NCBI GenBank assembly: GCA_019918135.1
Contig: WBZZ01001245.1
Location: 331,975-395,974 of the forward strand
From: Paulinella micropora
Taxonomy: Eukaryota > Cercozoa > Imbricatea > Euglyphida > Paulinellidae
DNA length: 64,000 nucleotides
Direction of reading: 5' to 3'
A program made the position numbers and the translations under genes. Below, in pieces: positions 38,679 through 48,923 of the stretch. Position 1 is the first letter of the stretch. Every line of letters starts with the position of its first letter. Below the pieces are notes generated by a model, which saw nothing but the letters and a program-made list of their open reading frames with translations, did no database searches and was not told where the DNA came from.

Positions 38679-39022
38679 TTCTAAGATGCGTAACGGCTAC
38701 CGTTTTCCCGGGAAGTTTTTTTCAAAAAATTGAGTAACGGCTCCTGGAACCGTTACTTATTTTTTGAAAAAGATTCCCGCGAAAAAGGTTCACGTGAAAA
38801 CGTAACCATTACTCAATTTTGAAAAAGATTCCCGCGAAAAAGGTTCACGTGAAAACGTAGCCGTTACTCAATTTTCGAAAAAGATTCCCGCGAAAAAGGT
38901 TCCCGGGAAACAGTAACCGTTACTCATCTTTTCAAAAAAGTAACGGCTCCTGCTGTTTTGGGTAACGGGAGGGTCCACTTTTTTCCAAGGATTTAGATAA
39001 ATATATATATATATATATATAT
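38679..39022. repeat. GTAACGG hairpin cluster and (AT)n tract, outer end of A'
   Basis: Mirror of 6722-7075. The (AT)n tract is at 39000-39022; PLV block B begins directly after it. Confidence 0.85.
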
Positions 39023-39048
39023 TACTACCATTTCACTTTTATTTTTCG

Positions 39049-41389
39049 ATGACATATTGGAGTTTCAGTATTGCAGCGTTGACACTTCCAGTCTGACTTC
39101 GAACTTACGCTGCAGGCTTGATGCAAACTAACATCACTGGTACCTGTACCATTACAGCTTGCAATGACATCGCAAACGCAAATTCCTCCAGAACCATCCG
39201 GCCACCCCAGGTACGTTCAGTAGTATAGGGTCGCACTACAAATAACCGGTTCGTAATACTATGTAGAGTTATATTCAGGCAATAATGTAATCGCGACCGC
39301 ATCTGGCACAACATTAAGTTTAAACAACAACAAAATTACAAACTTGGCAACTCCTACATTAGCAACGGACGGGGCAAACAAAAGTTATGTAGATAAATTA
39401 GACCTACAAAATGTGAAACTAACAGGAAACCAAACCATAGCAGGCACCAAGACATTTAGTAATGAAATTAAAGCAAATGCGGGAATATCAACAACAACAA
39501 TATCAACATCAGGATTAGCGACATTAAACTCATTAACATTAGGAACTAATAGAATTAGTAGCACTGATACAACTACCAATCTATATATAGGATATCAAGC
39601 AGGTATTAATACAGGATGGTTTTACAATCTTTTTGTTGGTTATACGGCTGGAAAACTTTCCACGACCGCAGAAGAAAATACTTTCATAGGAGCAGTGGCA
39701 GGGGTCAATAATACATTAGGAAACCGCAATACAGCAATCGGGGCTTTCGCATTAAGTAATACTACGACAGGAAGTCATAATACGGCAATGGGAATGGATA
39801 CCGCATCAGTTCTAGCGGGACCGCTTCATATTGTGTATATCTTGGTTATAGTGCGGGATTAAATAATACATCAAGTTATCAACTTTTTCTTGATATTTCG
39901 GGAACCAGCACACCTCTCATCGGTGGTGATTTTAACCAGAGATTTGTTAATATTAATGGAGCACTCACTACAACTGCTGGAATATCAACAACAACATTAA
40001 CAACGAGTGATAAAATAACAAAAGCACAAGACTCATGGGAAGCACAACAAGAGGATTGGCAGCATACACAGGAGGATTAGAGTTATATGGAACAGCAGGT
40101 GTAGCAGGGCCGCACATACAAACATTTACAACAGCCGACCCCACTTATCTAATTTTCCAATTAATTAGCAATGGTCATAGCAATGTAGCATTGAAATTTG
40201 ATTGTTATTGGGACGGAGCAATTAATGATAAATCAAGTTCTGCTACTTCAAACTTTATGATATCAAAGGGCACTAATCTTCTTTTTCAGTATGCATCAGG
40301 AGTAGCAGTTGGGAATAATATAACATTTAATACCGCAATGGACATCAATATCACATCGGGCTTATTAACAACAAAGGCAATAACAGCGAGTGGGGCGATA
40401 ACGGCGAATGCGGGAATATCAACAACAACATTAACGACGAGTGATAATATAACAACAGCATTAGGTAAGCCAATAATCATAGGTAGGAATTCAAAAGGCA
40501 CAGGTGCGACAGGTGGATTAGAATTGGAACAAGTGGTAATATGAATGGTCCGCACATTCAAGCATTTGTTCATTTATCCGCTTATCCCGTATTTCAACAA
40601 TTAAACTTTGCGCAAGACAATATTGCTTTAAGTTTTGATTGCTATTGGGATGGTTCAAACTGGAAATCAAGCAACCTAAACTCCAACTTTCAAATAAACA
40701 AGATAAGCAACAAACTCAGTTTTTTATATGCTACAGGTGTCGCAGCGGGAGGAACTGTAACTTTGGCTGAGGCAATAGGTATTAATACATCAGGAGAGGT
40801 AAGTGTCCCAACAACATCCAGCGGTTCTTCAACATTACGAAAAAGAGCAAGTCCATATAGTTACGACCCACAAATATTTTTTAAATCGGGAGGATATACG
40901 AATTATGTCGTAATTGGTTCAGCTAATGGAGCGCTTCATGCTTGGACTACTTCAAACTCAACAGGTGAGCCTTCTGGTGCTTATAATTATGTTCCACGTA
41001 ATAGTGCTTGGACTTATACATCGGACAGGAGGCTAAAATCAGATATTAAAACATTGGACTGCGGGGATTGTTGTGAGAAGCTAATGAAAATAAATTGTTG
41101 TTCATATTATTTGAAAACAGATGAGAAGAAACAGACAAAAAAACCACGGATTTATAGCGGATGAAGTAAAAAACATATTTCCAGAATTTATGTCTGAAAG
41201 CGGAATAAAAGCAGACGACGGAGATGGCAACCTTGAAGGCATAAAATATACAGATTTTATACCATACTAGTCAGTGCTTTTCAACATACAACTACCGTTG
41301 TAAACGGTATGGCGGAAAAGGTGATTAATTTAGAAAAAGAAAAGAAACTTTTACTTAATATATTACAAGACCAAATCCGAACATCGTAA
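39049..41389 (+). pseudogene. PLV fibre protein with S74-type C-terminal chaperone domain, several frameshifts (B)
   Basis: Sense can be followed from ATG 39049 through TYAAGLMQTNITGTCTIT, ELYSGNNVIATASGTT, then 39344-39862, 40035-40544 and 40541-41164 to TAA 41387-41389, with at least five frame changes. Contents in order: a tail-fibre stalk repeat (LTGNQTIAGTKTFSNEIKAN and IKANAGISTTT-like units repeated three times), GNRNTAIGAFAL and GSHNTA units as in YadA-like heads, two homologous GPHIQ...FDCYWDG modules, and at the end SDRRLKSDIKTL, GFIADEVKNIFPEF and a coiled coil (KVINLEKEKKLLL). The last part is the intramolecular chaperone (peptidase S74) seen in phage and protist-virus fibres, which trimerises and cleaves itself off. 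Broken, so a fibre is not expected from this copy. Confidence 0.7.
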
Positions 41390-41394
41390 TTACA

Positions 41395-41736
41395 ATGCCT
41401 AGATTACGCCCACCACCGCCTATTATGGATATGGATGGCGAACTAACTCCCGAATTAAAATCTCGTGTTCTTGAAGTAGAACTAAAGACTGAGGAAAAAA
41501 AAATTGACCACGAATTGGAAGATACCTGGAATTGTTGTTGTATAAAAAACAGACCGACCGACAGCCGACTTATTAAGTATCTGTTTCAAATGGGTATCAT
41601 TATTGCCATTATAACCCTTTGTATCGTGAGGCTATCTGAAAAGAACTTACCTTGTGAGGTTGCTAACACTTATGTCGGAAGTTTAACACTATTGATTGGG
41701 ATATGCCTTCCATCGCCTTCTAGTTCAAAGAAGTGA
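41395..41736 (+). CDS. Small PLV membrane protein, 113 aa (B)
   Basis: ATG at 41395, six bases after the fibre stop. Proline-rich start (MPRLRPPPPIMDMDGE), a charged helix, CCCIKNRPTDSRLIKYLFQMG, then two hydrophobic segments (GIIIAIITLCIVRL and VGSLTLLIGICLPSP). Proteins with one or two such segments ending in L-x-G-x-x-[LY]-P-x-P occur widely in Polinton-like viruses; function unknown, probably a virion or membrane-associated protein. Intact in both B copies. Its 3' end overlaps a minus-strand open stretch (41725-41826) of doubtful meaning. Confidence 0.6.
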   Translation: MPRLRPPPPIMDMDGELTPELKSRVLEVELKTEEKKIDHELEDTWNCCCIKNRPTDSRLIKYLFQMGIIIAIITLCIVRLSEKNLPCEVANTYVGSLTLLIGICLPSPSSSKK

Positions 41737-42015
41737 GCATTCATATAAGTGTATTTTATACCAAGAAGCATCATTTGAACACATTAAAGGCAAAGCCTCA
41801 TCAAAACTAACATACCAATCACTCATCGGCTTATACACACATTTAAATTTAGTTATATTCCTTTTTGAATACAATAAAGACAACTCTCATTCTTTTTTTC
41901 GCTGACCCGTGAATAGAAATCACATGCGGTCCGAGCAGAAATATTAATTAATAAAAAGTTTATAAATGTAAATATAGAGGGCATCACGATTGCAAAGCTA
42001 CGTTTGCAAAACGGT
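41737..42015. other. Region between membrane protein and the next PLV gene
   Basis: About 280 bases. A minus-strand stretch (MSDWYVSFDEALPLMC, 41725-41826) and a plus-strand frame to 41905 are both open, but neither is convincing. From 41960 on the plus strand reads KKFINVNIEGITIAKLRLQN in the frame of the following gene, and an ATG at about 41922 (MRSEQKY then stop) sits one frame away, so the true start of that gene may lie here, cut off by a one-base slip. Confidence 0.35.
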
Positions 42016-42384
42016 ATGGACTATAAATACCAAAAGATTATTTTTCTAAGTAATTGTTTTCCAGGCGGGGTTAATGGTAGCAAGACATTTGACAAAAACA
42101 TTCAAATGAACTTTACCCCAACCAGAATGAAAGTTAAGTTTATCCACTATATGAACAATGCGGGCGAGACGAAAGCAAAAATCCTTCATATGGACCGCAT
42201 GGGAATTATTGGCACATTCGCTGATAGCAACACAGCAAACATTTCCAATCTTAGCTACAACTTGGGAATTGTAAATTGGACCGACGGTCAATACACTTTT
42301 AAAGTGCTTAAAACGGACAATGGCGATATTGAGACTGAAGCACTGGCTGGAAGAATTGTTATTTGTCTAGAATTTTTGGGTTAA
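42016..42384 (+). CDS. Hypothetical PLV protein, at least 122 aa, start uncertain (B)
   Basis: First in-frame ATG at 42016 (MDYKYQKIIFLSNCFPGG), but sensible protein extends upstream in the same frame to about 41945 without an ATG; see the preceding region. The product is beta-rich (NFTPTRMKVKFIHYMN, YTFKVLKTDNG, RIVICLEFLG) and lies directly before the ATPase, 14 bases apart. Looks like a small virion protein; no family named with confidence. Identical in B' (45217-45585). Confidence 0.5.
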   Translation: MDYKYQKIIFLSNCFPGGVNGSKTFDKNIQMNFTPTRMKVKFIHYMNNAGETKAKILHMDRMGIIGTFADSNTANISNLSYNLGIVNWTDGQYTFKVLKTDNGDIETEALAGRIVICLEFLG

Positions 42385-42398
42385 TAAAACATAGAGTG

Positions 42399-43211
42399 AT
42401 GGAAAAAATCAATAATGTAAAGGTGAAACCAATTAAGCAAAACGGAGATGGAGACAAGTTGGCTAAAGGATATAAGTTATTTGACGAGCCGTATGCCAAT
42501 ATTTTTCTTCTCGCTCGCAAGAAGAGTGGCAAGACGACAGCACTGTTTGAAATCCTGAAACGAACGACCGACAAAAAGACCCGTATTGTTATTATAGCCA
42601 GCACGATACACAAGGACCACATTTACAAAGAAATGGTTAAGCACTTCAAGAAGAAGGGAAACCCAATGGCTATATACACATATTTGAAAACGGACGGGTA
42701 CAGTGTAATCGATTACGAATTAGACAAGCTCAACAAGCCAGACGAGGAGCAAGAAGAAGGAGAGATTTTACAGGAGGAAGTAGAAAAGCCGAAGTTTTTA
42801 TACTTTGGAAAAGAGGAAAAGAAGAAGCAGGAAGCCCCCGCAGAAAGACCGTCTAAGTATCAAACTCCCGAAGTCGTGTTTGTGTTAGATGATTTAGGTA
42901 GTGGGTTGAGGGATAAGTCCGTGAGCGACCTGTTGAAAAAAAATAGACACTATAAAAGTAAGGTGATTATGAGCTCGCAATACCTACAAGACCTTAGACC
43001 TGAGGCGATAAAACAATTATACTACATGTTAATCTTTCCGGGTCAAAGTGTGGATAAAATGGAACTTGTATATAAACATTTAGACCTTGGATATGAGTTT
43101 GATTACTTCCTAAACAGATATCACGAAGCGACGAAGGAAAGATTTAACTTTTTGTATGTAGATGCGGTGTCTGATGAATTACGAAAGAACTTCAATATTC
43201 GGTTTAAGTGA
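42399..43211 (+). CDS. A32/FtsK-HerA-type genome packaging ATPase, 270 aa (B)
   Basis: ATG at 42399 (MEKINNVKVKPIKQNGDG). Walker A at residues 38-47 (LLARKKSGKTT), a following strand TRIVIIAST, Walker B at 158-166 (VVFVLDDLG), and a sensor-like strand KVIMSSQYLQDLRP. Length and layout match the packaging ATPases of Polinton-like viruses and virophages, which pump DNA into capsids. An acidic-lysine insert lies between Walker A and B (EEQEEGEILQEEVEK). Intact and the same in B'. The next gene starts 86 bases later. Confidence 0.85.
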   Translation: MEKINNVKVKPIKQNGDGDKLAKGYKLFDEPYANIFLLARKKSGKTTALFEILKRTTDKKTRIVIIASTIHKDHIYKEMVKHFKKKGNPMAIYTYLKTDGYSVIDYELDKLNKPDEEQEEGEILQEEVEKPKFLYFGKEEKKKQEAPAERPSKYQTPEVVFVLDDLGSGLRDKSVSDLLKKNRHYKSKVIMSSQYLQDLRPEAIKQLYYMLIFPGQSVDKMELVYKHLDLGYEFDYFLNRYHEATKERFNFLYVDAVSDELRKNFNIRFK

Positions 43212-43233
43212 TTTTATTAATTATTTTTTTAGA

Positions 43234-43297
43234 ACTATATATAGGAACCTTTTTTAAAAAAGCTTCACCAAAAAGTCGGGTCGTAGGGTGTCCCTAC
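43234..43297 (+). promoter_or_regulatory. Upstream motif shared by two PLV genes
   Basis: ATATATAGGAACC, then TTTTTTAAAAAAGCTTCACC followed by AAAAA, 30-60 bases before the ATG at 43298. Almost the same block, ATATACGAACC plus TTTTTTTAAAAAAAAGCTTC, precedes the ATG at 43783 (minus strand) in the spacer. Shared upstream position before two different genes suggests a class promoter. Confidence 0.45.
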
Positions 43298-43623
43298 ATG
43301 CCAACATCACCAGTGATTATCAGTAGTCCATCAGGTTATAACATCGGATACAATCCTTCACCAGTCAGTATGCCACAAGCAGGAGGAAGAAAGAAGAAGG
43401 GAAAAAGAAAAAAACAGGAGGGAAAGTAAATTGGAAGAAAGTCGGACAAACGATATTGGATGCTAATAGGTTTATTAAGAAGAACCAATTGATTTCTAAG
43501 GGTGATACTTTTCTTAGCGATGTCGGAGTGCCTTATGCTGACCGTGTAGCGAAGGCGGCGGCGAAACAAGGATACGGAACTACGTCCGTAAGGATGTACG
43601 GCAAGCAACGAGGCGGAGCAGTT
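43298..43623 (+). pseudogene. Basic PLV virion-type protein, frameshifted and cut at the palindrome centre (B)
   Basis: ATG at 43298 (MPTSPVIISSPSGYNIGYNP). A basic run GGRKKKGKRKK is followed by an A-run where the frame slips (stop at 43429); the sense continues as VNWKKVGQTILDANRFIKKN, LISKGDTFLSDVG and AAKQGYGTTSVRMYG. Short proteins with a glycine/lysine-rich start and a K-x-x-x-[LI]-I-S-K-G segment occur near the ATPase in PLVs and may be DNA-binding core or minor capsid proteins (inference). At 43623 the sequence leaves the B repeat, so the natural end (KFR-stop) seen in B' is missing. Confidence 0.5.
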
Positions 43624-43783
43624 TGCCTTTTAAATATATGCTCGTTTGCCTTTCATCCCCTATCTGGTTTTCCAAAGTTGAGATATGCTCGTTTGCCTTT
43701 TTAATATATGGTCGGCCGTCTTTGGTTCTGTATATCCTCGGCGGTCGTTGTTTAAGTTTCTTCCGCGGTTTTTTTACAGTCAT
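43624..43783 (-). pseudogene. 5' part of a small basic PLV protein, cut at the junction with B
   Basis: ATG at 43783: MTVKKPRKKLKQRPPRIYRT, then DGRPYIKKANEHIS. Very basic and Arg/Pro-rich, like short DNA-binding or core proteins of PLVs. After about 30 residues comes a tandem 18-base repeat and then the edge of block B, so the rest is missing; the open frame into 43580 is B sequence. Confidence 0.45.
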
Positions 43784-43977
43784 CGCAGAGACTCTGCCTC
43801 CGCACCTCCGTTTTTTGGTGAAGCTTTTTTTTAAAAAAAGGTTCGTATATTGTTAGTGAAAAAAAAATTAATATAAGATTTTACATTTGAAAGGGCAAGC
43901 CTTTCCCGCTTTGAGAAGCGGAGCTTCGCAATCAAACCCAGCCGCGGGGTTGTAGGGGTTTGCCCCTACCGAAACTT
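43624..43977. other. Non-repeated spacer at the centre of the 20-kb palindrome
   Basis: 354 bases with no mirror partner. In the orientation of B' (minus strand) it is a natural continuation: end of the basic protein gene at 43966, a promoter-like motif near 43820-43860, and a new gene start at 43783. It contains a short hairpin AAGCCTTTCCCGCTTTGAG and, at its 43624 end, a direct repeat of AAAGGCAAACGAGCATAT. Confidence 0.85.
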
Positions 43978-44303
43978 GACTGCTCCGCCTCGTTGCTTGC
44001 CGTACATCCTTACGGACGTAGTTCCGTATCCTTGTTTCGCCGCCGCCTTCGCTACACGGTCAGCATAAGGCACTCCGACATCGCTAAGAAAAGTATCACC
44101 CTTAGAAATCAATTGGTTCTTCTTAATAAACCTATTAGCATCCAATATCGCTTGTCCGACTTTCTTCCAATTTACTTTCCCTCCTGTTTTTTTCTTTTTC
44201 CCTTCTTCTTTCTTCCTCCTGCTTGTGGCATACTGACTGGTGAAGGATTGTATCCGATGTTATAACCTGATGGACTACTGATAATCACTGGTGATGTTGG
44301 CAT
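43966..44303 (-). pseudogene. Basic PLV virion-type protein, frameshifted, natural 3' end (B')
   Basis: Mirror of 43298-43623 with the same slip at the A-run, but here the frame ends naturally with GGAVKFR and TAG (43966-43968). This shows B' is the parental side of the palindrome centre and B the truncated one. Confidence 0.5.
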
Positions 44304-44389
44304 GTAGGGACACCCTACGACCCGACTTTTTGGTGAAGCTTTTTTAAAAAAGGTTCCTATATATAGTTCTAAAAAAATAATTAATAAAA

Positions 44390-45202
44390 TCACTTAAACC
44401 GAATATTGAAGTTCTTTCGTAATTCATCAGACACCGCATCTACATACAAAAAGTTAAATCTTTCCTTCGTCGCTTCGTGATATCTGTTTAGGAAGTAATC
44501 AAACTCATATCCAAGGTCTAAATGTTTATATACAAGTTCCATTTTATCCACACTTTGACCCGGAAAGATTAACATGTAGTATAATTGTTTTATCGCCTCA
44601 GGTCTAAGGTCTTGTAGGTATTGCGAGCTCATAATCACCTTACTTTTATAGTGTCTATTTTTTTTCAACAGGTCGCTCACGGACTTATCCCTCAACCCAC
44701 TACCTAAATCATCTAACACAAACACGACTTCGGGAGTTTGATACTTAGACGGTCTTTCTGCGGGGGCTTCCTGCTTCTTCTTTTCCTCTTTTCCAAAGTA
44801 TAAAAACTTCGGCTTTTCTACTTCCTCCTGTAAAATCTCTCCTTCTTCTTGCTCCTCGTCTGGCTTGTTGAGCTTGTCTAATTCGTAATCGATTACACTG
44901 TACCCGTCCGTTTTCAAATATGTGTATATAGCCATTGGGTTTCCCTTCTTCTTGAAGTGCTTAACCATTTCTTTGTAAATGTGGTCCTTGTGTATCGTGC
45001 TGGCTATAATAACAATACGGGTCTTTTTGTCGGTCGTTCGTTTCAGGATTTCAAACAGTGCTGTCGTCTTGCCACTCTTCTTGCGAGCGAGAAGAAAAAT
45101 ATTGGCATACGGCTCGTCAAATAACTTATATCCTTTAGCCAACTTGTCTCCATCTCCGTTTTGCTTAATTGGTTTCACCTTTACATTATTGATTTTTTCC
45201 AT
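44390..45202 (-). CDS. A32/FtsK-HerA-type packaging ATPase, 270 aa (B')
   Basis: Translation identical to 42399-43211. ATG at 45202. Confidence 0.85.
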   Translation of the reverse strand: MEKINNVKVKPIKQNGDGDKLAKGYKLFDEPYANIFLLARKKSGKTTALFEILKRTTDKKTRIVIIASTIHKDHIYKEMVKHFKKKGNPMAIYTYLKTDGYSVIDYELDKLNKPDEEQEEGEILQEEVEKPKFLYFGKEEKKKQEAPAERPSKYQTPEVVFVLDDLGSGLRDKSVSDLLKKNRHYKSKVIMSSQYLQDLRPEAIKQLYYMLIFPGQSVDKMELVYKHLDLGYEFDYFLNRYHEATKERFNFLYVDAVSDELRKNFNIRFK

Positions 45203-45216
45203 CACTCTATGTTTTA

Positions 45217-45585
45217 TTAACCCAAAAATTCTAGACAAATAACAATTCTTCCAGCCAGTGCTTCAGTCTCAATATCGCCATTGTCCGTTTTAAGCACTTT
45301 AAAAGTGTATTGACCGTCGGTCCAATTTACAATTCCCAAGTTGTAGCTAAGATTGGAAATGTTTGCTGTGTTGCTATCAGCGAATGTGCCAATAATTCCC
45401 ATGCGGTCCATATGAAGGATTTTTGCTTTCGTCTCGCCCGCATTGTTCATATAGTGGATAAACTTAACTTTCATTCTGGTTGGGGTAAAGTTCATTTGAA
45501 TGTTTTTGTCAAATGTCTTGCTACCATTAACCCCGCCTGGAAAACAATTACTTAGAAAAATAATCTTTTGGTATTTATAGTCCAT
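45217..45585 (-). CDS. Hypothetical PLV protein (B')
   Basis: Identical to 42016-42384, with the same uncertain start; the first in-frame ATG is at 45585. Confidence 0.5.
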   Translation of the reverse strand: MDYKYQKIIFLSNCFPGGVNGSKTFDKNIQMNFTPTRMKVKFIHYMNNAGETKAKILHMDRMGIIGTFADSNTANISNLSYNLGIVNWTDGQYTFKVLKTDNGDIETEALAGRIVICLEFLG

Positions 45586-45864
45586 ACCGTTTTGCAAACG
45601 TAGCTTTGCAATCGTGATGCCCTCTATATTTACATTTATAAACTTTTTATTAATTAATATTTCTGCTCGGACCGCATGTGATTTCTATTCACGGGTCAGC
45701 GAAAAAAAGAATGAGAGTTGTCTTTATTGTATTCAAAAAGGAATATAACTAAATTTAAATGTGTGTATAAGCCGATGAGTGATTGGTATGTTAGTTTTGA
45801 TGAGGCTTTGCCTTTAATGTGTTCAAATGATGCTTCTTGGTATAAAATACACTTACATGAATGC

Positions 45865-46206
45865 TCACTTCTTTGAACTAGAAGGCGATGGAAGGCATAT
45901 CCCAATCAATAGTGTTAAACTTCCGACATAAGTGTTAGCAACCTCACAAGGTAAGTTCTTTTCAGATAGCCTCACGATACAAAGGGTTATAATGGCAATA
46001 ATGATACCCATTTGAAACAGATACTTAATAAGTCGGCTGTCGGTCGGTCTGTTTTTTATACAACAACAATTCCAGGTATCTTCCAATTCGTGGTCAATTT
46101 TTTTTTCCTCAGTCTTTAGTTCTACTTCAAGAACACGAGATTTTAATTCGGGAGTTAGTTCGCCATCCATATCCATAATAGGCGGTGGTGGGCGTAATCT
46201 AGGCAT
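45865..46206 (-). CDS. Small PLV membrane protein, 113 aa (B')
   Basis: Identical to 41395-41736. The neighbouring non-coding stretch differs by one base (TGTAAG against TATAAG in sense orientation, near 45857). Confidence 0.6.
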   Translation of the reverse strand: MPRLRPPPPIMDMDGELTPELKSRVLEVELKTEEKKIDHELEDTWNCCCIKNRPTDSRLIKYLFQMGIIIAIITLCIVRLSEKNLPCEVANTYVGSLTLLIGICLPSPSSSKK

Positions 46207-46211
46207 TGTAA

Positions 46212-48552
46212 TTACGATGTTCGGATTTGGTCTTGTAATATATTAAGTAAAAGTTTCTTTTCTTTTTCTAAATTAATCACCTTTTCCGCCATACCGTTTA
46301 CAACGGTAGTTGTATGTTGAAAAGCACTGACTAGTATGGTATAAAATCTGTATATTTTATGCCTTCAAGGTTGCCATCTCCGTCGTCTGCTTTTATTCCG
46401 CTTTCAGACATAAATTCTGGAAATATGTTTTTTACTTCATCCGCTATAAATCCGTGGTTTTTTTGTCTGTTTCTTCTCATCTGTTTTCAAATAATATGAA
46501 CAACAATTTATTTTCATTAGCTTCTCACAACAATCCCCGCAGTCCAATGTTTTAATATCTGATTTTAGCCTCCTGTCCGATGTATAAGTCCAAGCACTAT
46601 TACGTGGAACATAATTATAAGCACCAGAAGGCTCACCTGTTGAGTTTGAAGTAGTCCAAGCATGAAGCGCTCCATTAGCTGAACCAATTACGACATAATT
46701 CGTATATCCTCCCGATTTAAAAAATATTTGTGGGTCGTAACTATATGGACTTGCTCTTTTTCGTAATGTTGAAGAACCGCTGGATGTTGTTGGGACACTT
46801 ACCTCTCCTGATGTATTAATACCTATTGCCTCAGCCAAAGTTACAGTTCCTCCCGCTGCGACACCTGTAGCATATAAAAAACTGAGTTTGTTGCTTATCT
46901 TGTTTATTTGAAAGTTGGAGTTTAGGTTGCTTGATTTCCAGTTTGAACCATCCCAATAGCAATCAAAACTTAAAGCAATATTGTCTTGCGCAAAGTTTAA
47001 TTGTTGAAATACGGGATAAGCGGATAAATGAACAAATGCTTGAATGTGCGGACCATTCATATTACCACTTGTTCCAATTCTAATCCACCTGTCGCACCTG
47101 TGCCTTTTGAATTCCTACCTATGATTATTGGCTTACCTAATGCTGTTGTTATATTATCACTCGTCGTTAATGTTGTTGTTGATATTCCCGCATTCGCCGT
47201 TATCGCCCCACTCGCTGTTATTGCCTTTGTTGTTAATAAGCCCGATGTGATATTGATGTCCATTGCGGTATTAAATGTTATATTATTCCCAACTGCTACT
47301 CCTGATGCATACTGAAAAAGAAGATTAGTGCCCTTTGATATCATAAAGTTTGAAGTAGCAGAACTTGATTTATCATTAATTGCTCCGTCCCAATAACAAT
47401 CAAATTTCAATGCTACATTGCTATGACCATTGCTAATTAATTGGAAAATTAGATAAGTGGGGTCGGCTGTTGTAAATGTTTGTATGTGCGGCCCTGCTAC
47501 ACCTGCTGTTCCATATAACTCTAATCCTCCTGTGTATGCTGCCAATCCTCTTGTTGTGCTTCCCATGAGTCTTGTGCTATTGTTATTTTATCACTCGTTG
47601 TTAATGTTGTTGTTGATATTCCAGCAGTTGTAGTGAGTGCTCCATTAATATTAACAAATCTCTGGTTAAAATCACCACCGATGAGAGGTGTGCTGGTTCC
47701 CGAAATATCAAGAAAAAGTTGATAACTTGATGTATTATTTAATCCCGCACTATAACCAAGATATACACAATATGAAGCGGTCCCGCTAGAACTGATGCGG
47801 TATCCATTCCTATTGCCGTATTATGACTTCCTGTCGTAGTATTACTTAATGCGAAAGCCCCGATTGCTGTATTGCGGTTTCCTAATGTATTATTGACCCC
47901 TGCCACTGCTCCTATGAAAGTATTTTCTTCTGCGGTCGTGGAAAGTTTTCCAGCCGTATAACCAACAAAAAGATTGTAAAACCATCCTGTATTAATACCT
48001 GCTTGATATCCTATATATAGATTGGTAGTTGTATCAGTGCTACTAATTCTATTAGTTCCTAATGTTAATGAGTTTAATGTCGCTAATCCTGATGTTGATA
48101 TTGTTGTTGTTGATATTCCCGCATTTGCTTTAATTTCATTACTAAATGTCTTGGTGCCTGCTATGGTTTGGTTTCCTGTTAGTTTCACATTTTGTAGGTC
48201 TAATTTATCTACATAACTTTTGTTTGCCCCGTCCGTTGCTAATGCAGGAGTTGCCAAGTTTGTAATTTTGTTGTTGTTTAAACTTAATGTTGTGCCAGAT
48301 GCGGTCGCGATTACATTATTGCCTGAATATAACTCTACATAGTATTACGAACCGGTTATTTGTAGTGCGACCCTATACTACTGAACGTACCTGGGGTGGC
48401 CGGATGGTTCTGGAGGAATTTGCGTTTGCGATGTCATTGCAAGCTGTAATGGTACAGGTACCAGTGATGTTAGTTTGCATCAAGCCTGCAGCGTAAGTTC
48501 GAAGTCAGACTGGAAGTGTCAACGCTGCAATACTGAAACTCCAATATGTCAT
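46212..48552 (-). pseudogene. PLV fibre protein with S74-type domain, several frameshifts (B')
   Basis: Mirror of 39049-41389 with the same frameshifts at the same places, so the breaks predate the duplication. Differences seen: TPALATDG for TPTLATDG, NTAIGMD for NTAMGMD, and one base near 47577. Confidence 0.7.
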
Positions 48553-48578
48553 CGAAAAATAAAAGTGAAATGGTAGTC

Positions 48579-48923
48579 ATATATATATATATATATATAT
48601 ATTTATCTAAATCCTTGGAAAAAAGTGGACCCTCCCGTTACCCAAAACAGCAGGAGCCGTTACTTTTTTGAAAAGATGAGTAACGGTTACTGTTTCCCGG
48701 GAACCTTTTTCGCGGGAATCTTTTTCGAAAATTGAGTAACGGCTACGTTTTCACGTGAACCTTTTTCGCGGGAATCTTTTTCAAAATTGAGTAATGGTTA
48801 CGTTTTCACGTGAACCTTTTTCGCGGGAATCTTTTTCAAAAAATAAGTAACGGTTCCAGGAGCCGTTACTCAATTTTTTGAAAAAAACTTCCCGGGAAAA
48901 CGGTAGCCGTTACGCATCTTAGA
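48579..48923. repeat. (AT)n tract and GTAACGG hairpin cluster, outer end of A''
   Basis: (AT)n at 48579-48602, then the same stem-loop units as 6755-7075, base for base over long stretches. Confidence 0.85.

Noticed and set aside
41696-41905. 69-codon plus-strand frame after the PLV membrane protein
   Set aside because: Starts inside the preceding gene, uses no good start context and overlaps a minus-strand open stretch; coding sense not convincing.
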